Numbered from the stretch's first letter, positions 33,060 through 44,135 are shown. The stretch: DNA of 64,000 bases from Macquaria australasica (GCA_005408345.1 SEMN01000135.1:868001-932000); one strand, 5' to 3'. Notes: generated by a model from the sequence alone, not told the origin. Made by a program: numbers and translations.

Positions 33060-33445
33060 CCCTGCAATAGTCATGAGTAATGTATGGCTTATTTATCGTG
33101 ATTCATCCTAATTATGTATGAGCATCATATGGTAAATCTGGTTGATGCCATAATTCATGAAACACTGTGGGTTATTCATTGTGTTTATGGTCTCGCGCAG
33201 TTGATTGGAATGCAAATTCAATCATTATTTGCTGAGCGAGAGATAAAAGGGGAAAAAAGCGAGGGAGAGGGTGTAATAGTTGCTGATTTGTTGACTGCAC
33301 ACAATCCTCTCGCATGCTTAGATGCGGTTTATTTGCAGATTCTTGGTGCATTAGCGTTGTTGATATTCTGTCCTGTATTTCTTCAAGAGAAGAAGTCATC
33401 ACTGTGTACTTTCAGGGTATTTAGCGCATTGTTTGCCTTGTAAGA
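33060..33445. other. Candidate conserved noncoding element block
   Basis: AT-leaning, repeat-free DNA dense in regulatory-type words: a perfect octamer ATGCAAAT at about 33209-33216 (POU factors), CCTAATTATGTATG near 33107 and CAATCATTATTTGC near 33220. By texture this is the strongest CNE candidate in the window. It lies about 60-440 bp downstream of the recursive-splice-like junction. Long frames on both strands (109 codons forward at 33114-33443, 76 reverse at 33172-33402) have no domains. Confidence 0.4.
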
Positions 33446-34013
33446 CATTTCCAAAATGAGCTGGAACTCACCAAGACAATAGAAACAAGCCTTTCCAGTG
33501 ATGGAAAGTAACTAAGTATATTTACTCCAATACTGTACTTAAATACAGTTTTGAGATACTTATACTTTACATTTGCATGGACTGCATTTGCATTTTGTAC
33601 TACAGTACTTTAGACTTTCACTCCACTACATTTTAGTGTGAAATATTGTACTTTTACTCAGTGAATAGTTACTTTTTTGTTTGAGATTTTGCATAAAAAC
33701 ATTTGCTAAGTTTATAAAATGCATTACTAAAGATTGAACATGCAGTTCCCAACCTTTTTGGCTTGTGACCCCGTACAAAAAAGCAGTGTCTAATTGGGTC
33801 TAAATGTCTAAGATGGATTCATTTAAATAACTGTTTGAGGTAAAATGATCCAATATTTCACTAAAAAGCAAAACTTAGAGAAAAGTTGGAAACAATGAAT
33901 ACAGATTTGTGTAGGATAACTTTTCTTCTTTCCAACCTCATTAATCATCTCGCAACCCCCAACATATTTTTTGTGACCCATTGGAAGGGTATGTCCCTTG
34001 GGTTGGCCTAGAC

Positions 34014-34651
34014 CAGGGTTTGTCAACTGGTGGCCCCTGGACCACATCCGGCCCGCTAAAGCTTCCCATCCGGCCCGCAGAAAATAAATGAATTCAGAAA
34101 ATGCGAGGAGGAAATAAAAACGCTATGGTATTTAGGACAGCGGCACGGTGGTGCAGTGGTTAGCACTGTCGCCTCACAGCCAGAGGTTTTCAGTTCAAAC
34201 CCACAGTGCTTGCTTCACTGGTTGTGCACTGCATAGAACTGGATAGGTGAAGCTGAAACGAATGAATGGAATGCAGCTTGTTCCATATTTTCATGCAAGA
34301 ATGGGGACAAACTTATAGCTCTCATTTAACATTTCCTTTTATTTATTTTTTTTACATACTTTTTGCGTATCTGACAAACAATTCAAAAGGCTTTTCTTCC
34401 TGCTTCTTGCAAGCATTTTCCACCAATCAGGACATTGATAGCACCAAAACCAATTAATTTGTCCTGCCAATCAGGACTGCATTCTGCAATTGCATTTCAT
34501 ATGTTATGTGTCTAGTTATCTTTATGGATATCCCATGTTTTTTTTAGAAATCTGTTCACACTTACTTATAAATTTAAAAGTCTGGCCCCCACATTGTCTG
34601 CTTTGAAAAATTCTGGCCCTTGGACATACTGTATGTAGTTGATGACCCCTG
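34014..34651 (+). mobile_element. hAT-superfamily nonautonomous element (inner insert) with 8-bp target duplication
   Basis: The left terminus CAGGGTTTGTCAACTGGTGG and right terminus ...GTTGATGACCCCTG are inverted repeats (CAGGGKTYRTCAACT). Both ends continue into CCGG/GGCCC-rich subterminal DNA ('catccggcccgc' twice near the left end; 'ctggccccca' and 'ctggcccttgg' near the right end). Flanking octamers GCCTAGAC (34006-34013) and GCCTAGAA (34652-34659) form an 8-bp target duplication with one mismatch, as expected for hAT transposases. The length is 638 bp including an internal SINE. No transposase. Confidence 0.8.
34137..34273 (+). mobile_element. tRNA-derived SINE (short, body largely deleted)
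   Basis: The head GGCACGGTGGTGCAGTGGTTAGC carries a Pol III A-box-like TGGTGCAGTGG (34149-34159). A B-box-like GTTCAAACC lies at 34193-34201, 44 nt downstream of the A-box start. The usual long body is reduced to about 60 bp before a 'ggataggtgaagc...gaatgaatgg' tail. It sits inside the inner hAT element. It is a SINE head and not a functional tRNA gene. Confidence 0.8.
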
Positions 34652-34858
34652 GCCTAGAACACCTAAAGTAGTTCAAACTAGCTCCACCACCTGGACCAGC
34701 GGCAACAGTAAAATGCTGCTTACACATACACGCATCAGTATTAACAATCTAGTAATGTACAGGGTCTTTTTTCTACAGAATGAGTACTTTTACTTTTGAT
34801 ACTTTAAGTACATTATACGGGTGCTTTTACTTAAGTAAAGGATCGCAGTACTTTGGTC

Positions 34859-35100
34859 TTTTTAATTCAGGACTAGATTCTTCATTTTGATGCAGCACAG
34901 TGAAAAACCAAGCCACGACATCACCTGTCAAAAACATGACAGATTAGTTATGAACCTGCTAATTGTCCCAAAAGAACTTGTTCCCTCCGAGAACATTTTT
35001 GCCTGCCAAACATTTCTCAAACAGCAATCATTCCCACAATGCGCTGATAGCGTGCCAGTCAAAAACATACACTTTACATGACAATTGCGGGCACCTTTCT
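34859..35100. other. Unique sequence, no gene seen
   Basis: Nothing is recognised apart from CNE-like texture toward the right end. Confidence 0.35.
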
Positions 35101-35700
35101 GTGCCGCGCAGATAAGAGTGAGGAAATGAACTGACCCCCATTCTCCCTGTGTTTCCATCAGCAATTAATGAATACCTGCCAAACATTTGAACCTCGCTGC
35201 TGCTTTTCAGTTTTGGCTAATTGCAGAGCTGTTTGACTCGAGAGATGTTTGCATGTGCACACACCCACTTGCATAAACCCACACATACACACACACACAC
35301 ACACAAACACACAAACAGCCCCTCTGTGGTCGATTTTGAGGTGATTAGCTACGCGGCATTAAGCGGGAGCCTTGCTTGGCCCTCCTGATGTTGCCATCAA
35401 AGTGGGGTCACTGCGGCCCGGGTTACACAGAGGCCGCCATCAATACACTATTAAACCCATTTGCTCCTCTTCGATCTATTTTGATGTGAGGTTCATTGGA
35501 CTTAACCTGTTCTCTATAACAGTGAAGATCATACCCGAGAGCGGCAAGTCCTCAGTGGCGACAGTCGTTTACATATTTCCTTTGAAAGGTGGATGTTACT
35601 GCACCATTTGTGGAGTTAATGAGGCTCTAAGTTGCTGTCAAAGTCAAATTTTCTGTTGGATTCTTTGCTCTCACACTGAGCTTTTAAATTTGTGAGGGAT
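35101..35700. other. Candidate conserved noncoding element block, split by a CA array
   Basis: The left part (35101-35260) has CAGCAATTAATGAATACC and TTTTGGCTAATTGCAG. A CA-rich patch (35264-35315) follows. The right part (35320-35700) has GAGGTGATTAGCTACGCGGC, GCCGCCATCAATACACTATT and TCGATCTATTTTGATGTGAGG. Complexity is high and no transposon match is seen. The 107-codon frame at 35372-35695 has no domain. CNE status is inferred from texture. Confidence 0.35.
35287..35304. repeat. (CA)n microsatellite
   Basis: About nine CA units within a wider CA-rich patch. Confidence 0.9.
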
Positions 35701-36192
35701 CACTAAATGAGAAATTTAATATCTTACTGTTTGATTTTTCCCCAACACTATGTGTAACTGTTTTTTTCATTTACCTGATGTTCATTACTTACTATTTAAA
35801 ATTTCAAGAAGAGAGTTTAAGCCAGGCCAAGCTAACATGTTTACTTAAAAAATCTTTTAACACCAGCATGCTTTGTTGTTGAAACTGAGAGAATAGCTGA
35901 ACAGAATATTTAATTCATATGCTGACTTTACCACTACTCTTTGAAAATGACTATGTTGCTCTCTGGTATAAGGATGGAAAATGCAACAAGCTCAAGTTTG
36001 TGGCAGACAAGTATTCCTCATGCTTGAGTGACTTCTTTTGCATTGATGCATTCAGAACAATGTAAGTGTGCATTGTGTTTTCTTTTCACCTCTGGGCTTT
36101 GATGGCTCTAAAGAGTGTAAACCATAACTCCCTCAAGCACTGCAGGCTGCAAAAGTGTCATATTTTTTAGAAATACACTTCTAGGGGAGGCA
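35701..36192. other. Unique sequence, no gene seen
   Basis: AT-rich, with no recognised element. Confidence 0.4.
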
Positions 36193-36643
36193 ATGGCAGT
36201 CTGTTGGCCGGTCAGTTGGTCAGTCAGTCCACCTTACTAAAATATCTCAACAACCGTCAAATTGATTGCCATGAAACTTTGCGCAGGCATTCATTATCCC
36301 CAGAGGATGAATCCTTCGGACTTTGATGATCCCCTGACTTTTCCTGTAGCGCCACAATCAGGTCAAAATGTTCACTTATCCTGAGAAATATCTCAGCATA
36401 GATTAGTATAAAATGTACAGATATTCATGGTTTCCAGATGATGTATTCCAATGACTTTGGTGATCCCCTGACTGTCCCCCTTGCGCCACCATGAGTTTGA
36501 TATTTAAATAACTTTGGTGATCCCTTAACTTTTCATTTAGCACCATCATCAGGTCAAAAAATATCTCCAATACTTTAGTTCATGACCAAATACCTACCAA
36601 ACAATGACAGTCCCATCAGCCTCAGCTGTACTTTGTGTTTTGA
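36193..36643 (+). repeat. Teleost interspersed repeat (forward copy) with internal triplication
   Basis: 'ctgttggccggtcagttgg', 'aatatctcaacaaccgtc', 'attgccatgaaactttg', 'ccccagaggatgaatcc' and 'cccatcagcctcagctgtac' mark the family also present in reverse at 140-535. The unit 'gactttg(g/a)tgatccc(c/t)t(g/a)actt' occurs three times, at about 36319, 36455 and 36512, each followed by a 'gcgccac' or 'agcaccat' word. The central block has therefore been duplicated within this copy. It lacks the GTTAGCATGC half. Confidence 0.75.
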
Positions 36644-39600
36644 GTATTTCTGATACCAAATGCAGGCCAATTAGTATTTCATGTGGTGGGAGGACACTTC
36701 TTTCCAGTGGCTAATTCCAGTAACCTCCATTAACACGTGCCATCTCTTTCATCCATTCAAGTTTTCTGCCTCAGGTCTCTTCCTAATGACACAAGGCAGT
36801 TCTATAGTAGTTGCATTCTTAAAGATGAACAGGGTTTTTTTTTCCCAAATATTTGAATCCTAAGCAAAACAAGATTGTAATCTGGCACATAGATGAAAAT
36901 TGAATTATCCCTTTGGAGAGTTCATTCATGTTTAAACTCAAAACGATTATACTATTTTATTTCCAAACCAGAAATGATCTAAGCTGCAAGAAATACTTTT
37001 TCTATTTGATTTCTTTGGAACTTTATATCTGTCTTTTTTCTTCTCTCTGGCTGTGGGAAACAGTCGAAAAGCATTTAGTAATACAGACTCAACTGCAAAG
37101 GTCATTTGATTTATTATTTCAAACCAGAAATCCAATAGTAACCCCCTTTTTTTAAAAATGGGGCCAGAAATATTCCAGACAGCTTCCCTCCAAACTTCAA
37201 ATCCCAGAGTGAACTTCAATGCTTCACAAACAGTTCAGAGGAGCAGACAGAGGATGCAGCCGAGGAGAAAGGATATCAAAAAAGGGCCATAAGGAGAAAA
37301 TTGATTTCAAGTCCATCCTTCAGGTGTTGCTCAGGATGGTGAGATAGCATTTTTATACGCTGCTGCTGTTGCCAGAGAAGCTGATGATGGACTTGGGTTT
37401 AAAAGTAGATCTTTATGCTTTGGTGTGAGGTGAATATGTCTTCTGAGAAGTTGCTTTTATGGGACATTTTGCCATATTTTTGATGAGGAAGCTGAGATAC
37501 TGAAGTGGGTTCAGGGTGCTGGACAGCAGGCCAACCCTTTGGTCTGCGTGACTGCAATGAACTGATTTTGTTTATTGGATTCACCTGTAAGAAAATAATG
37601 GTGGTTTTAAGAGTCATCAACCAACACTTAAATCGTCTGCCAAGGAAGGCAGAAAACAATTGTCTAGAATCCTCTCTTTTTTGTCTTTGCAAGCATTTTA
37701 TCTCACTTACAACTGTGCTGAGATCAGCACAGACTATTTACTGATTGAAACTTAACTTCAGGTTCAGTGAAAAACCATATTAGTGAACAGAAATTTGTGA
37801 GAACAAAGAATCCGACTGAATAGATCTTACCTTGCTAAGGAGTGACACTTGGAAAAACACAAGGTTGATGATGCTTAACTGTCCCTTCTTAACATAACGA
37901 TTTGTGGAAGTTTCAGTTAAAAAATCAGTAAAACCATTATTTTAGACCTTGTCCAATCCCATAATGATTAATGTATGTAAAATCTTACAGCGCTCACTTA
38001 CTTGTATGGTTTTTCCTGGGCTTTTAGCCACATCTAGTGGGTTTTATGGATCTTACCCAGTTGTCATGGAGATGGTTTGGTTCTTGTCATGACACCTATG
38101 GAATTTCAGTCACCTTAAACAGGTGGTTCAGTTTGGTGAAAGTGTAGTTCATGCATCTGTGATAGATGTCAGGTGGGGTAGAAGTCATTGTGACAGCAAA
38201 CAGAGTAAATCTGCTTTAATGATGTAGTGGCACTCTGGCAAGCACCTTTCTCTGGTGTTTGATTGCTTTAATTTTCATGAATCCTTCCTTAAAAAAAATA
38301 TAAAAATAAAAATCTTGTTTGCTTTGGCAAGAGCACATTTGGCAAAAACATCTCAAACTTAACTGTATCAAATGAAGGAATTGCGAGTCAACACTTTTTT
38401 GAGCAGCTGTTTGCCAATTCTCTTTGAGCCCGGACTGACCCTTCATGAAGTTTCAAAAACCAGAAACATAAGTGTTGTTTTCACAGTACGTTACCCCCTA
38501 GCTACCATGTAAAATATAAGAGATGTCCCCCATGACTCTGCAACTTCAAGCCATGTCTTAGACATCAAACACATCGAGGAGCGAGCTCACATGCTCTGCC
38601 ACCCGGCAGTCTCACAAAAATCAAGAGAGGCAGGGTTCAAAGCAGGGGAAATATACTTCCTGTCTTTGCCAGTTTCAGTGTGTTGTACATTAATTTAAAG
38701 TCAAAGAGGGGAAGCAGTGGAATTAAAGCGCTGCCCCCCCCCCCCCGAATTGAGGTGGGAGGGAGAGAGAGGGTGGAAAGAGAACAAGGGACCTGGAGTA
38801 AAAAGGAGGGACAAGTAATACTGAGGTGGAAATCTTTTACTTTGCTCTTTCTCTCCTAATGTACGGCTCCCACGGCAGAGAGACAGAGAGGACATGTGTG
38901 GAATGGCTGATGAGCCCCCCCGCTGCAGTCGCGCAGACAGACGATGATTCCTTCATATTGTCCGGAAAGGTTGTAAAAACGTTAGCCATCAGTTCAGAGC
39001 TGACGGCGGTGAACTTTTGGCCCCATCTTGACCAATGTGCTTGAGTGGGCCCACACTGAGCCGAGATGGACCCTTTAAATCAACTTTCCAGGGGTAGAAG
39101 ACACATAATGATTCGTCCTGTGGCGCTGAGGGTGTGTAGAGATAGTGGTGGATTGGGGTTTGGAGACTGTCGCAGAGAATCCCACACAAGTTGGCCTACA
39201 TTTCTGTGAATTATAATGTATTTACTTAGAAGAAATTGAATAAAAGTCAATATCTGATTATGTTTTCACCATGGAATTTAGCTTTAAATAATATCTCTCC
39301 AATTTTCCAGCAAAATACTACAAAAGAGGTTATCATTGCATTCCCAAACTATCCAGATAAGAATTCTCATCCGCCACCTCTATCAACATTGTTTGCCAGT
39401 GCTCTCCAAAACCATTACATATGACACATCTTCTGATCTGCCACTACTATGGTTATGGTTAAAAATGCAATCCCCTCATTTGTTTTTACTTATTTTTATT
39501 TAATGTTCATCTTTATAAGGACAAGTATATAGCATGGACCAATGTTGCATACCACAGCATTTAAAGCTTAAGCTAGTTTGCATTGCTCGTCCTTAGATGG

Positions 39601-40090
39601 GCTTTATACAAGACATTTCAACGGGAGCGCGGCTCAACTTTTGCCGTAATGCAATTCAACATCATCCCATAAGCCACTGTGTTGGCCAATTAAATCTGTA
39701 CATACAAATGTACATGCCTGGTAGACTACTATGTAATGTGAATCATAAGTCAGCCATTTAAATGTTTTTCATGAACCTACCTGCTGCCACTCGTGCTAGA
39801 AAATTTCCAAGTCCATGTCTTTTCTTTTCTTCGAAAGCGTGGAATAGGACCAATATTATCTGACAGTGATGAACAACAGCAATTACCCAATATTCACTGA
39901 CACGTTGTTTGACATAGTGACAGCCTGTTTGTGTGCTTCAGTGATGGATAATTTGTTAAGGTGATGACTCATTGTGAGTGTATTATTTCTAAATAGGTTT
40001 GTCTTTTAAAGAGTCTTTATGCCTTTGTGATGCATGAATAGGTAAAACAGACTTTTCTTGACTGTTTTTGCTACATTTCAAAATGGCTAC
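36644..40090. other. Long unique interval, no gene supported
   Basis: There is a poly-C run of 13 at 38734-38746 and a GAGA-rich patch at 38756-38780. Part of 37300-38460 has the look of an old unclassified repeat but has no second copy here. 39540-39680 (GGGAGCGCGGCTCAACTTTTGCC and flanks) has CNE-like texture. Frames of up to 97 codons have no domains. Confidence 0.4.
38734..38746 (+). repeat. Poly-C run
   Basis: Thirteen consecutive C. Confidence 0.92.
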
Positions 40091-40135
40091 CTCCTCTCCT
40101 CTCCTCTCCTCTCCCCTCCCCTCCTCCTCCTCTCT
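40091..40135 (+). repeat. (CTCCT)n pyrimidine tract
   Basis: Imperfect CTCCT/CTCCC pentamers of about 45 bp with purines excluded on the plus strand. The mirror-symmetric pentamers could form triplex DNA. Confidence 0.88.
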
Positions 40136-40348
40136 GCTTTGACATTGCGTCCCAGCGGAGCTCCACCAGGTCCGCTCATAAAAGAAAAAGTGTGCCTGTC
40201 CATATCTTTGACAGCCACGCGCGCCGAACAAAGACACACAAACGTGAACACACACACTCCAGTGTACACTTGTCACAGTAGTCTCACTTGATCCAATCCC
40301 TTGATACAACCCACAGATACCCAGGAAAAATGTTTTACCCAACCTTCT

Positions 40349-40379
<31 letters not shown>

Positions 40380-40929
40380 CTGACACACTCCCCTACAGGA
40401 AAACCAAGCATATCAGATCAGCACTCTCTAGAGGCAAATCCACTTGAGGATATCTGGATGGGAGTCATAGAGGCCCAAAAATAAACTGTCTAATGTTCCA
40501 GGAAGTAGTGCCTATTCATATGTGGGCCTGTGTATCGCTAGTTAAAATGCTTGGCTGTGGACCAATAACGATGAGTGACCGCGGAGTGGCTTCCGGCTGT
40601 GTTTGTGCAGTAACTTCACATCTCCAGTCCTGGGAGATCGGTGAAGGAGGGAATGAGGGAAGGGAGGAATGCCTGTCCTCGCTCTCTTTTTCCCCCATCC
40701 CTCCTTCCACCTCTCCCTGCGTCTCCACAGGCAAACTGCAGAGTGATGATCTCTCCCTCTTTTTTCTTTTTTTCTCCCTCCCTCCCTCTGTCTTAGCCTC
40801 CTCCGCTCCCCAACAGCCGAGGTATTCACGCACCACATAATTGCTGCCTTTCTCTCCCGGCCCCCCTCCCTTGCAAGGTCACTCCTCTCCCATTGTGTTA
40901 CCTCCCAAGTCACTCTCAAAAGGCTCATT
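40136..40929. other. Microsatellite and pyrimidine-rich interval, no gene
   Basis: A CA array lies at 40351-40379 and C/T-rich sequence at 40680-40800. The frames on both strands (up to 140 codons reverse at 39989-40411, 128 reverse at 40542-40928) are Arg/Glu- or Ser/Pro-rich translations of these tracts. Confidence 0.5.
40351..40379. repeat. (AC)n microsatellite
   Basis: About 14 AC units. Confidence 0.95.
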
Positions 40930-41110
40930 CAGATCAGTTATGGGGCTTTTGTAAATATTTAGTGCGGGCATTCGCCGCGCACCACATCATTTTCACTCGC
41001 TGTATAATTCACCAGAGGATTACCATGCAGTTGGATCGCGTCCTTGATGCGGAGATGCAGCAGGGCTGTAAATAACACCTCAGTCACATTAAATACACCG
41101 AAAGAGTTGG
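40930..41110. other. Candidate conserved noncoding element
   Basis: Unique DNA with CNE-like texture, including GGGCATTCGCCGCGCACC, TGTATAATTCACC, GATTACCATGCAG and GGCTGTAAATAACACC. It is repeat-free. Unverified. Confidence 0.33.
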
Positions 41111-41901
41111 TGCCTGGTAGATATACAGTCATTTCAAATAAGAGAATTACATACTTATGTTCCATGGTGTCATGCAGCCGTATTTATTTTATTGTTTATT
41201 ATTATTTTTTTTTAGTGTGCATGGACAGTGAATCAAGCTGTGTTTTTTGCAAGGTCACCATGCTATTTTTTATTTGATCAGTGGAGCAAATAGTGATAGG
41301 AGACACTTGAATAGTTTGTCAGTGCATGATACAGTACAGTACAGTGCAGTATATAAGGCATCAGGTCTTTGTTCATAATTCTGTACAGGATTTGCAGTGG
41401 CATAAATTGAGCATAGCATTAGTTCAGGCAGGTCACGAAGTCAGGCTCAGTTCACGATCCCAGCTACATCAGCTGATAGCAGCTGATCTTTAAGCCAGCC
41501 CACATCAGCTGATGGCTCACCTGATTCCCTTCTATGCACCCATTGGCAAATTTCATACAGGGCGCCTTATTTAAGTTGCTTTAGCCTGCCTACCCTTGCT
41601 GCTTCCTCTGCAAGCCGCTTTTCAACCCTCCTCCACCCCCGCTCCTCCTTTTCACACTATGTCTGACTTAATCAATGTCATGTATTGTTGTCATTGATGC
41701 CTGCTCTGTTCTGTACCCCGGGGGGGTCCTTGCTGCTGCTCTCCAAGAACAGAGCCATGCCGCCAAATATAATTACTGCAGATGGAAATTAAGTTTTCTG
41801 TGACTATAGTGGTCATGACTGAAATGCTTATTGATGACTCGTGTTTTACACTTGTGTGTACTTTGTGTGTGTGTTTACACATACTAAGTTTAATGCCATT
41901 T
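41111..41901. other. Unique sequence, no gene seen
   Basis: An ACAGT pentanucleotide patch lies at 41331-41350 and an 'atcagctgat' direct repeat near 41468-41515. A G run of 7 lies near 41720. Confidence 0.4.
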
Positions 41902-42053
41902 ATTGAGTGATTTAGTCGATTAACAAAAATTCGCCAAAAGTTTTAATAATTCATTGACTGGCACTAATATTTAGCTTTTCACTGTTTTATATCAAGGCAA
42001 ATTGAATATATTTGGGTTGAGACCAATTGGTCGGGCTAAACAAGCAATTTGCC
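41902..42053 (-). mobile_element. hAT-like nonautonomous element relic (copy C, first half)
   Basis: The reverse complement of the family at 1869-2370 and 4852-5042. 'gatttagtcgattaac' (the ATTAATCG end), 'ttcgccaaaagttttaataattc', 'ttgaatatatttgggtt' and 'ccaattggtcgggctaaacaag' occur in the order expected for minus orientation. The other half of the family sequence appears at 43243-43388. Confidence 0.6.
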
Positions 42054-43242
42054 ATTTTACATGCATTTGATTCTGTGTCTGTAGCTTGGTTATAAAAAAG
42101 GCAAGATATTCCATTACACACAATGTTCCTTACTTTTATTATCATCATCTACAAGCATGATTAAACAACTCATAAACTTGTAAAAAATGTTAGCTTTAAC
42201 TGTAATTATGACGCGTTTCACTGACAGCACAGTTAGAATGTCATTTATTGCAGATTACAAATAGAAAGCATTTTGTCTCACCATGTGTGGCCATGCGGGT
42301 ATTTTGATGTGTGTACTTTGCCATTGGCACGATACAAGTTCACAGAGGCTCAATAAATGGCGTGGCAAAGTGTCAAGCTGAGCGCTCTCAGCGAGAGCAT
42401 GAGATTGGTTGATAGATAGATTTCACACTCGGGTGACTTACTCTTCATGTTGGCTTTACACCAGCTTTGGTGTTTTGTCAGGGAGCATAACATGTCATTA
42501 TTCCACTCGGCTTACACCAGGAGAGGAAGGGAGGTGAGAGGTGGAGGGTACAGTGAGAGAAGAAGAGGACAGAGGACCTCAAGATGTATGTAAAGAGAAG
42601 AAGGATATAAAGAAGCAAAATGTGGTATAGAGATAGGAAAACCTAACCTTTAAGAAATTTCCAGACTGTCTTGGATATCAGGAACCAATGTCAGCTACCA
42701 GTACTGCAGTGATGTAACATCACAATAGAAGTTGTAATGAGGTTAAATGTACAGTGTTTGAAGCAGAGCAGAAGAGCATGCTTGCTTTCCATCTATTGTG
42801 ACTTATGCTGACTACCCAGGTGTTCTAATTTCTCTCGGTTCTTGCTATTGACGGCAGTGTAAATTGCATTAGTTCTTACTTGGCCAAAGCGGGCAACTGC
42901 CCTGGAGCCCCAGACCCTGAGGGTCCCCCAAAGGCCTGGGTTCACTGCATGCCAATTGGTGTGGTAATTTGATTAATTGCAAATGTGTCAGGGAATTTGC
43001 ACTACTATGCAGGTCCTAGATTATTAGCATTATGGGACTGTCTTGTAGAGGAACACGTTGTCAAAATCTAGTTTTTAGAGCTATATTTTTTATCTTATAT
43101 GATGCTTACATGATGTATATTCCAAATAAAGTTGTGTTTAATCAAACTGAAATAACACCAATAAAGTATTATCCCAGCAGTACTGGTTGCACCGGACTAA
43201 ATGGGAATTTTTCCCCCAGAAGCCCCCTAACATGTTAATCTA
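42054..43242. other. Interval between two hAT-like halves; CNE-like core 42180-42520
   Basis: No gene is seen. 42180-42520 (TGTAATTATGACGCGTTTC, GTCATTTATTGCAGATTAC, GCGCTCTCAGCGAGAGC) has CNE texture. CGCTCTC/GAGAGC there can form a hairpin at 42382-42398. About 42890-43010 (GGGCAACTGCCCTGGAGCCCC) may be an old DNA transposon fragment. Confidence 0.35.
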
Positions 43243-43388
43243 AGAAAACCAAGAAATGTGAAGACGTCACTTTGATTATTGATGATTTTGCTCTATTATT
43301 GGACATTTTATAGACTTTATAGAATTGATTCATTGGTGGTAGAAATGGTCCATTTGATTAATAATGAAAATTGTTACTTGCAGCCAAC
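43243..43388 (-). mobile_element. hAT-like nonautonomous element relic (copy C, second half)
   Basis: Reverse orientation: 'gaaatgtgaagacgtcactttg', 'ggacattttatagac', 'gattaataatgaaaattgttacttgcagcc'. These correspond to the family portion missing from 41902-42053 and end in the GTTGCAGCCC-type terminus. It overlaps the first half only in an AAACAAG..ATTTG-like word. Confidence 0.6.
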
Positions 43389-43481
43389 ATTGTATTATCC
43401 ATCCAGTCATAGAAATAGCTACAGGACATTTATCACTTTAAAGATTATGACAAAGCACTTTTCCTCATTTTTAATTTAGTC

Positions 43482-43590
43482 ATTTTAGCCTTTATTGACA
43501 GATAATAGAGACAGACAGGAAACATGGATTTAGAGAGGGTCATGACATGCAATAAAAAGGTCCCTGGTCGGAATCGAACCCATGACAAAG
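43482..43590 (-). mobile_element. tRNA-derived SINE fragment, minus strand
   Basis: 'ttttagcctttattgaca', 'agagacagacaggaaa', 'catgacatgcaataaaaaggtccc' and 'ggtcggaatcgaacccatga' form the reverse complement of a common fish SINE. On the minus strand GGTTCGATTCCGACC (43566-43580) is a B-box-like Pol III element. The A-box side is lost. Confidence 0.72.
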
Positions 43591-44135
43591 CAATAAAGCA
43601 GCATCTGTTATCGGAGCTCCACCTCTTCCTTACTTCCTGTCAAGTCTTTTGTCTCCTCACCTTACCTCTAACCTTTTTAACCTTCCTGTTCAGCCGCTGC
43701 TACAGTCCTTCTGCGACGAGCTTTGGCCTCAAAGCAATTAGCCAGAGAACTGCGACCGGCCCATCGAAAAACCTCTCTGGCGCCACTTGGGCTTGACGGA
43801 TTACGGGGAGGGGGGCGCCCGGACGTAGGAGTCCCTGGCTTTTTGAGTGACAGGTGACACGGGGTGCAGCGAGACGCAGCGTCTGCGGTGGACTCACTCG
43901 TGTCATCAGTCCGTCCTCCCTCAGGAAGAGGGCATGTTAGAGGAAGGCAGAGTGTCTGAAACCCCTTATAATTGGCAGCAGATAGATGATAGGTGGACGG
44001 CTACACATACACACATTTAAAAGTGTGTGATACTAGAAGAAAAGGTTGACAGTTACACACATGCGTATAAAGTGCTGATATTCACCCACAGAGTGATATT
44101 TTATAAGATATCTACTACACTGTTTTCAGTCAAGG
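43591..44135. other. Unique sequence, no gene seen
   Basis: GC-richer DNA at 43680-43920 with a GGGGAGGGGGGCG patch near 43804. The 68-codon reverse frame has no domain. Confidence 0.4.

Larger units (their letters stand above)
33743..34667 (+). mobile_element. hAT-like nonautonomous element (outer insert)
   Basis: It starts CAGTTCCCAACCTTTTTGGC, followed by 'ttgtgacccc', the start of a common fish hAT-type element. The other end is degenerate: 'gtgacccattggaaggg...cccttgggttgg' at 33974-34005, then after the inner insertion 'cctagaacacct'. It interrupts the TACTTAAGTA element and is interrupted by the inner hAT at 34014-34651. Its exact right border and target duplication are not resolved. 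Confidence 0.6.
33496..34858 (+). mobile_element. TACTTAAGTA-type element split by nested insertions
   Basis: The left half (33496-33742) begins CAGTGATGGAAAGTAACTAAG and carries 'actccaatactgtacttaaatac' and 'ctccactacattttag'. The right half (about 34668-34858) carries 'agctccaccacctgg', 'taaaatgctgcttacaca', 'acttttgatactttaagtaca' and 'cttttacttaagtaaaggat'. These halves are contiguous in the family, so the 0.9 kb between them is inserted. The insert is itself a hAT-like element containing a second hAT element containing a SINE. The inverted TACTTAAGTA words at both ends reflect the element's palindromic nature. No coding. Confidence 0.8.

Noticed and set aside
34141..34215. tRNA gene
   Set aside because: A- and B-box-like words are present, but the sequence is the head of a SINE inside a hAT element and does not fold into an intact cloverleaf by eye.
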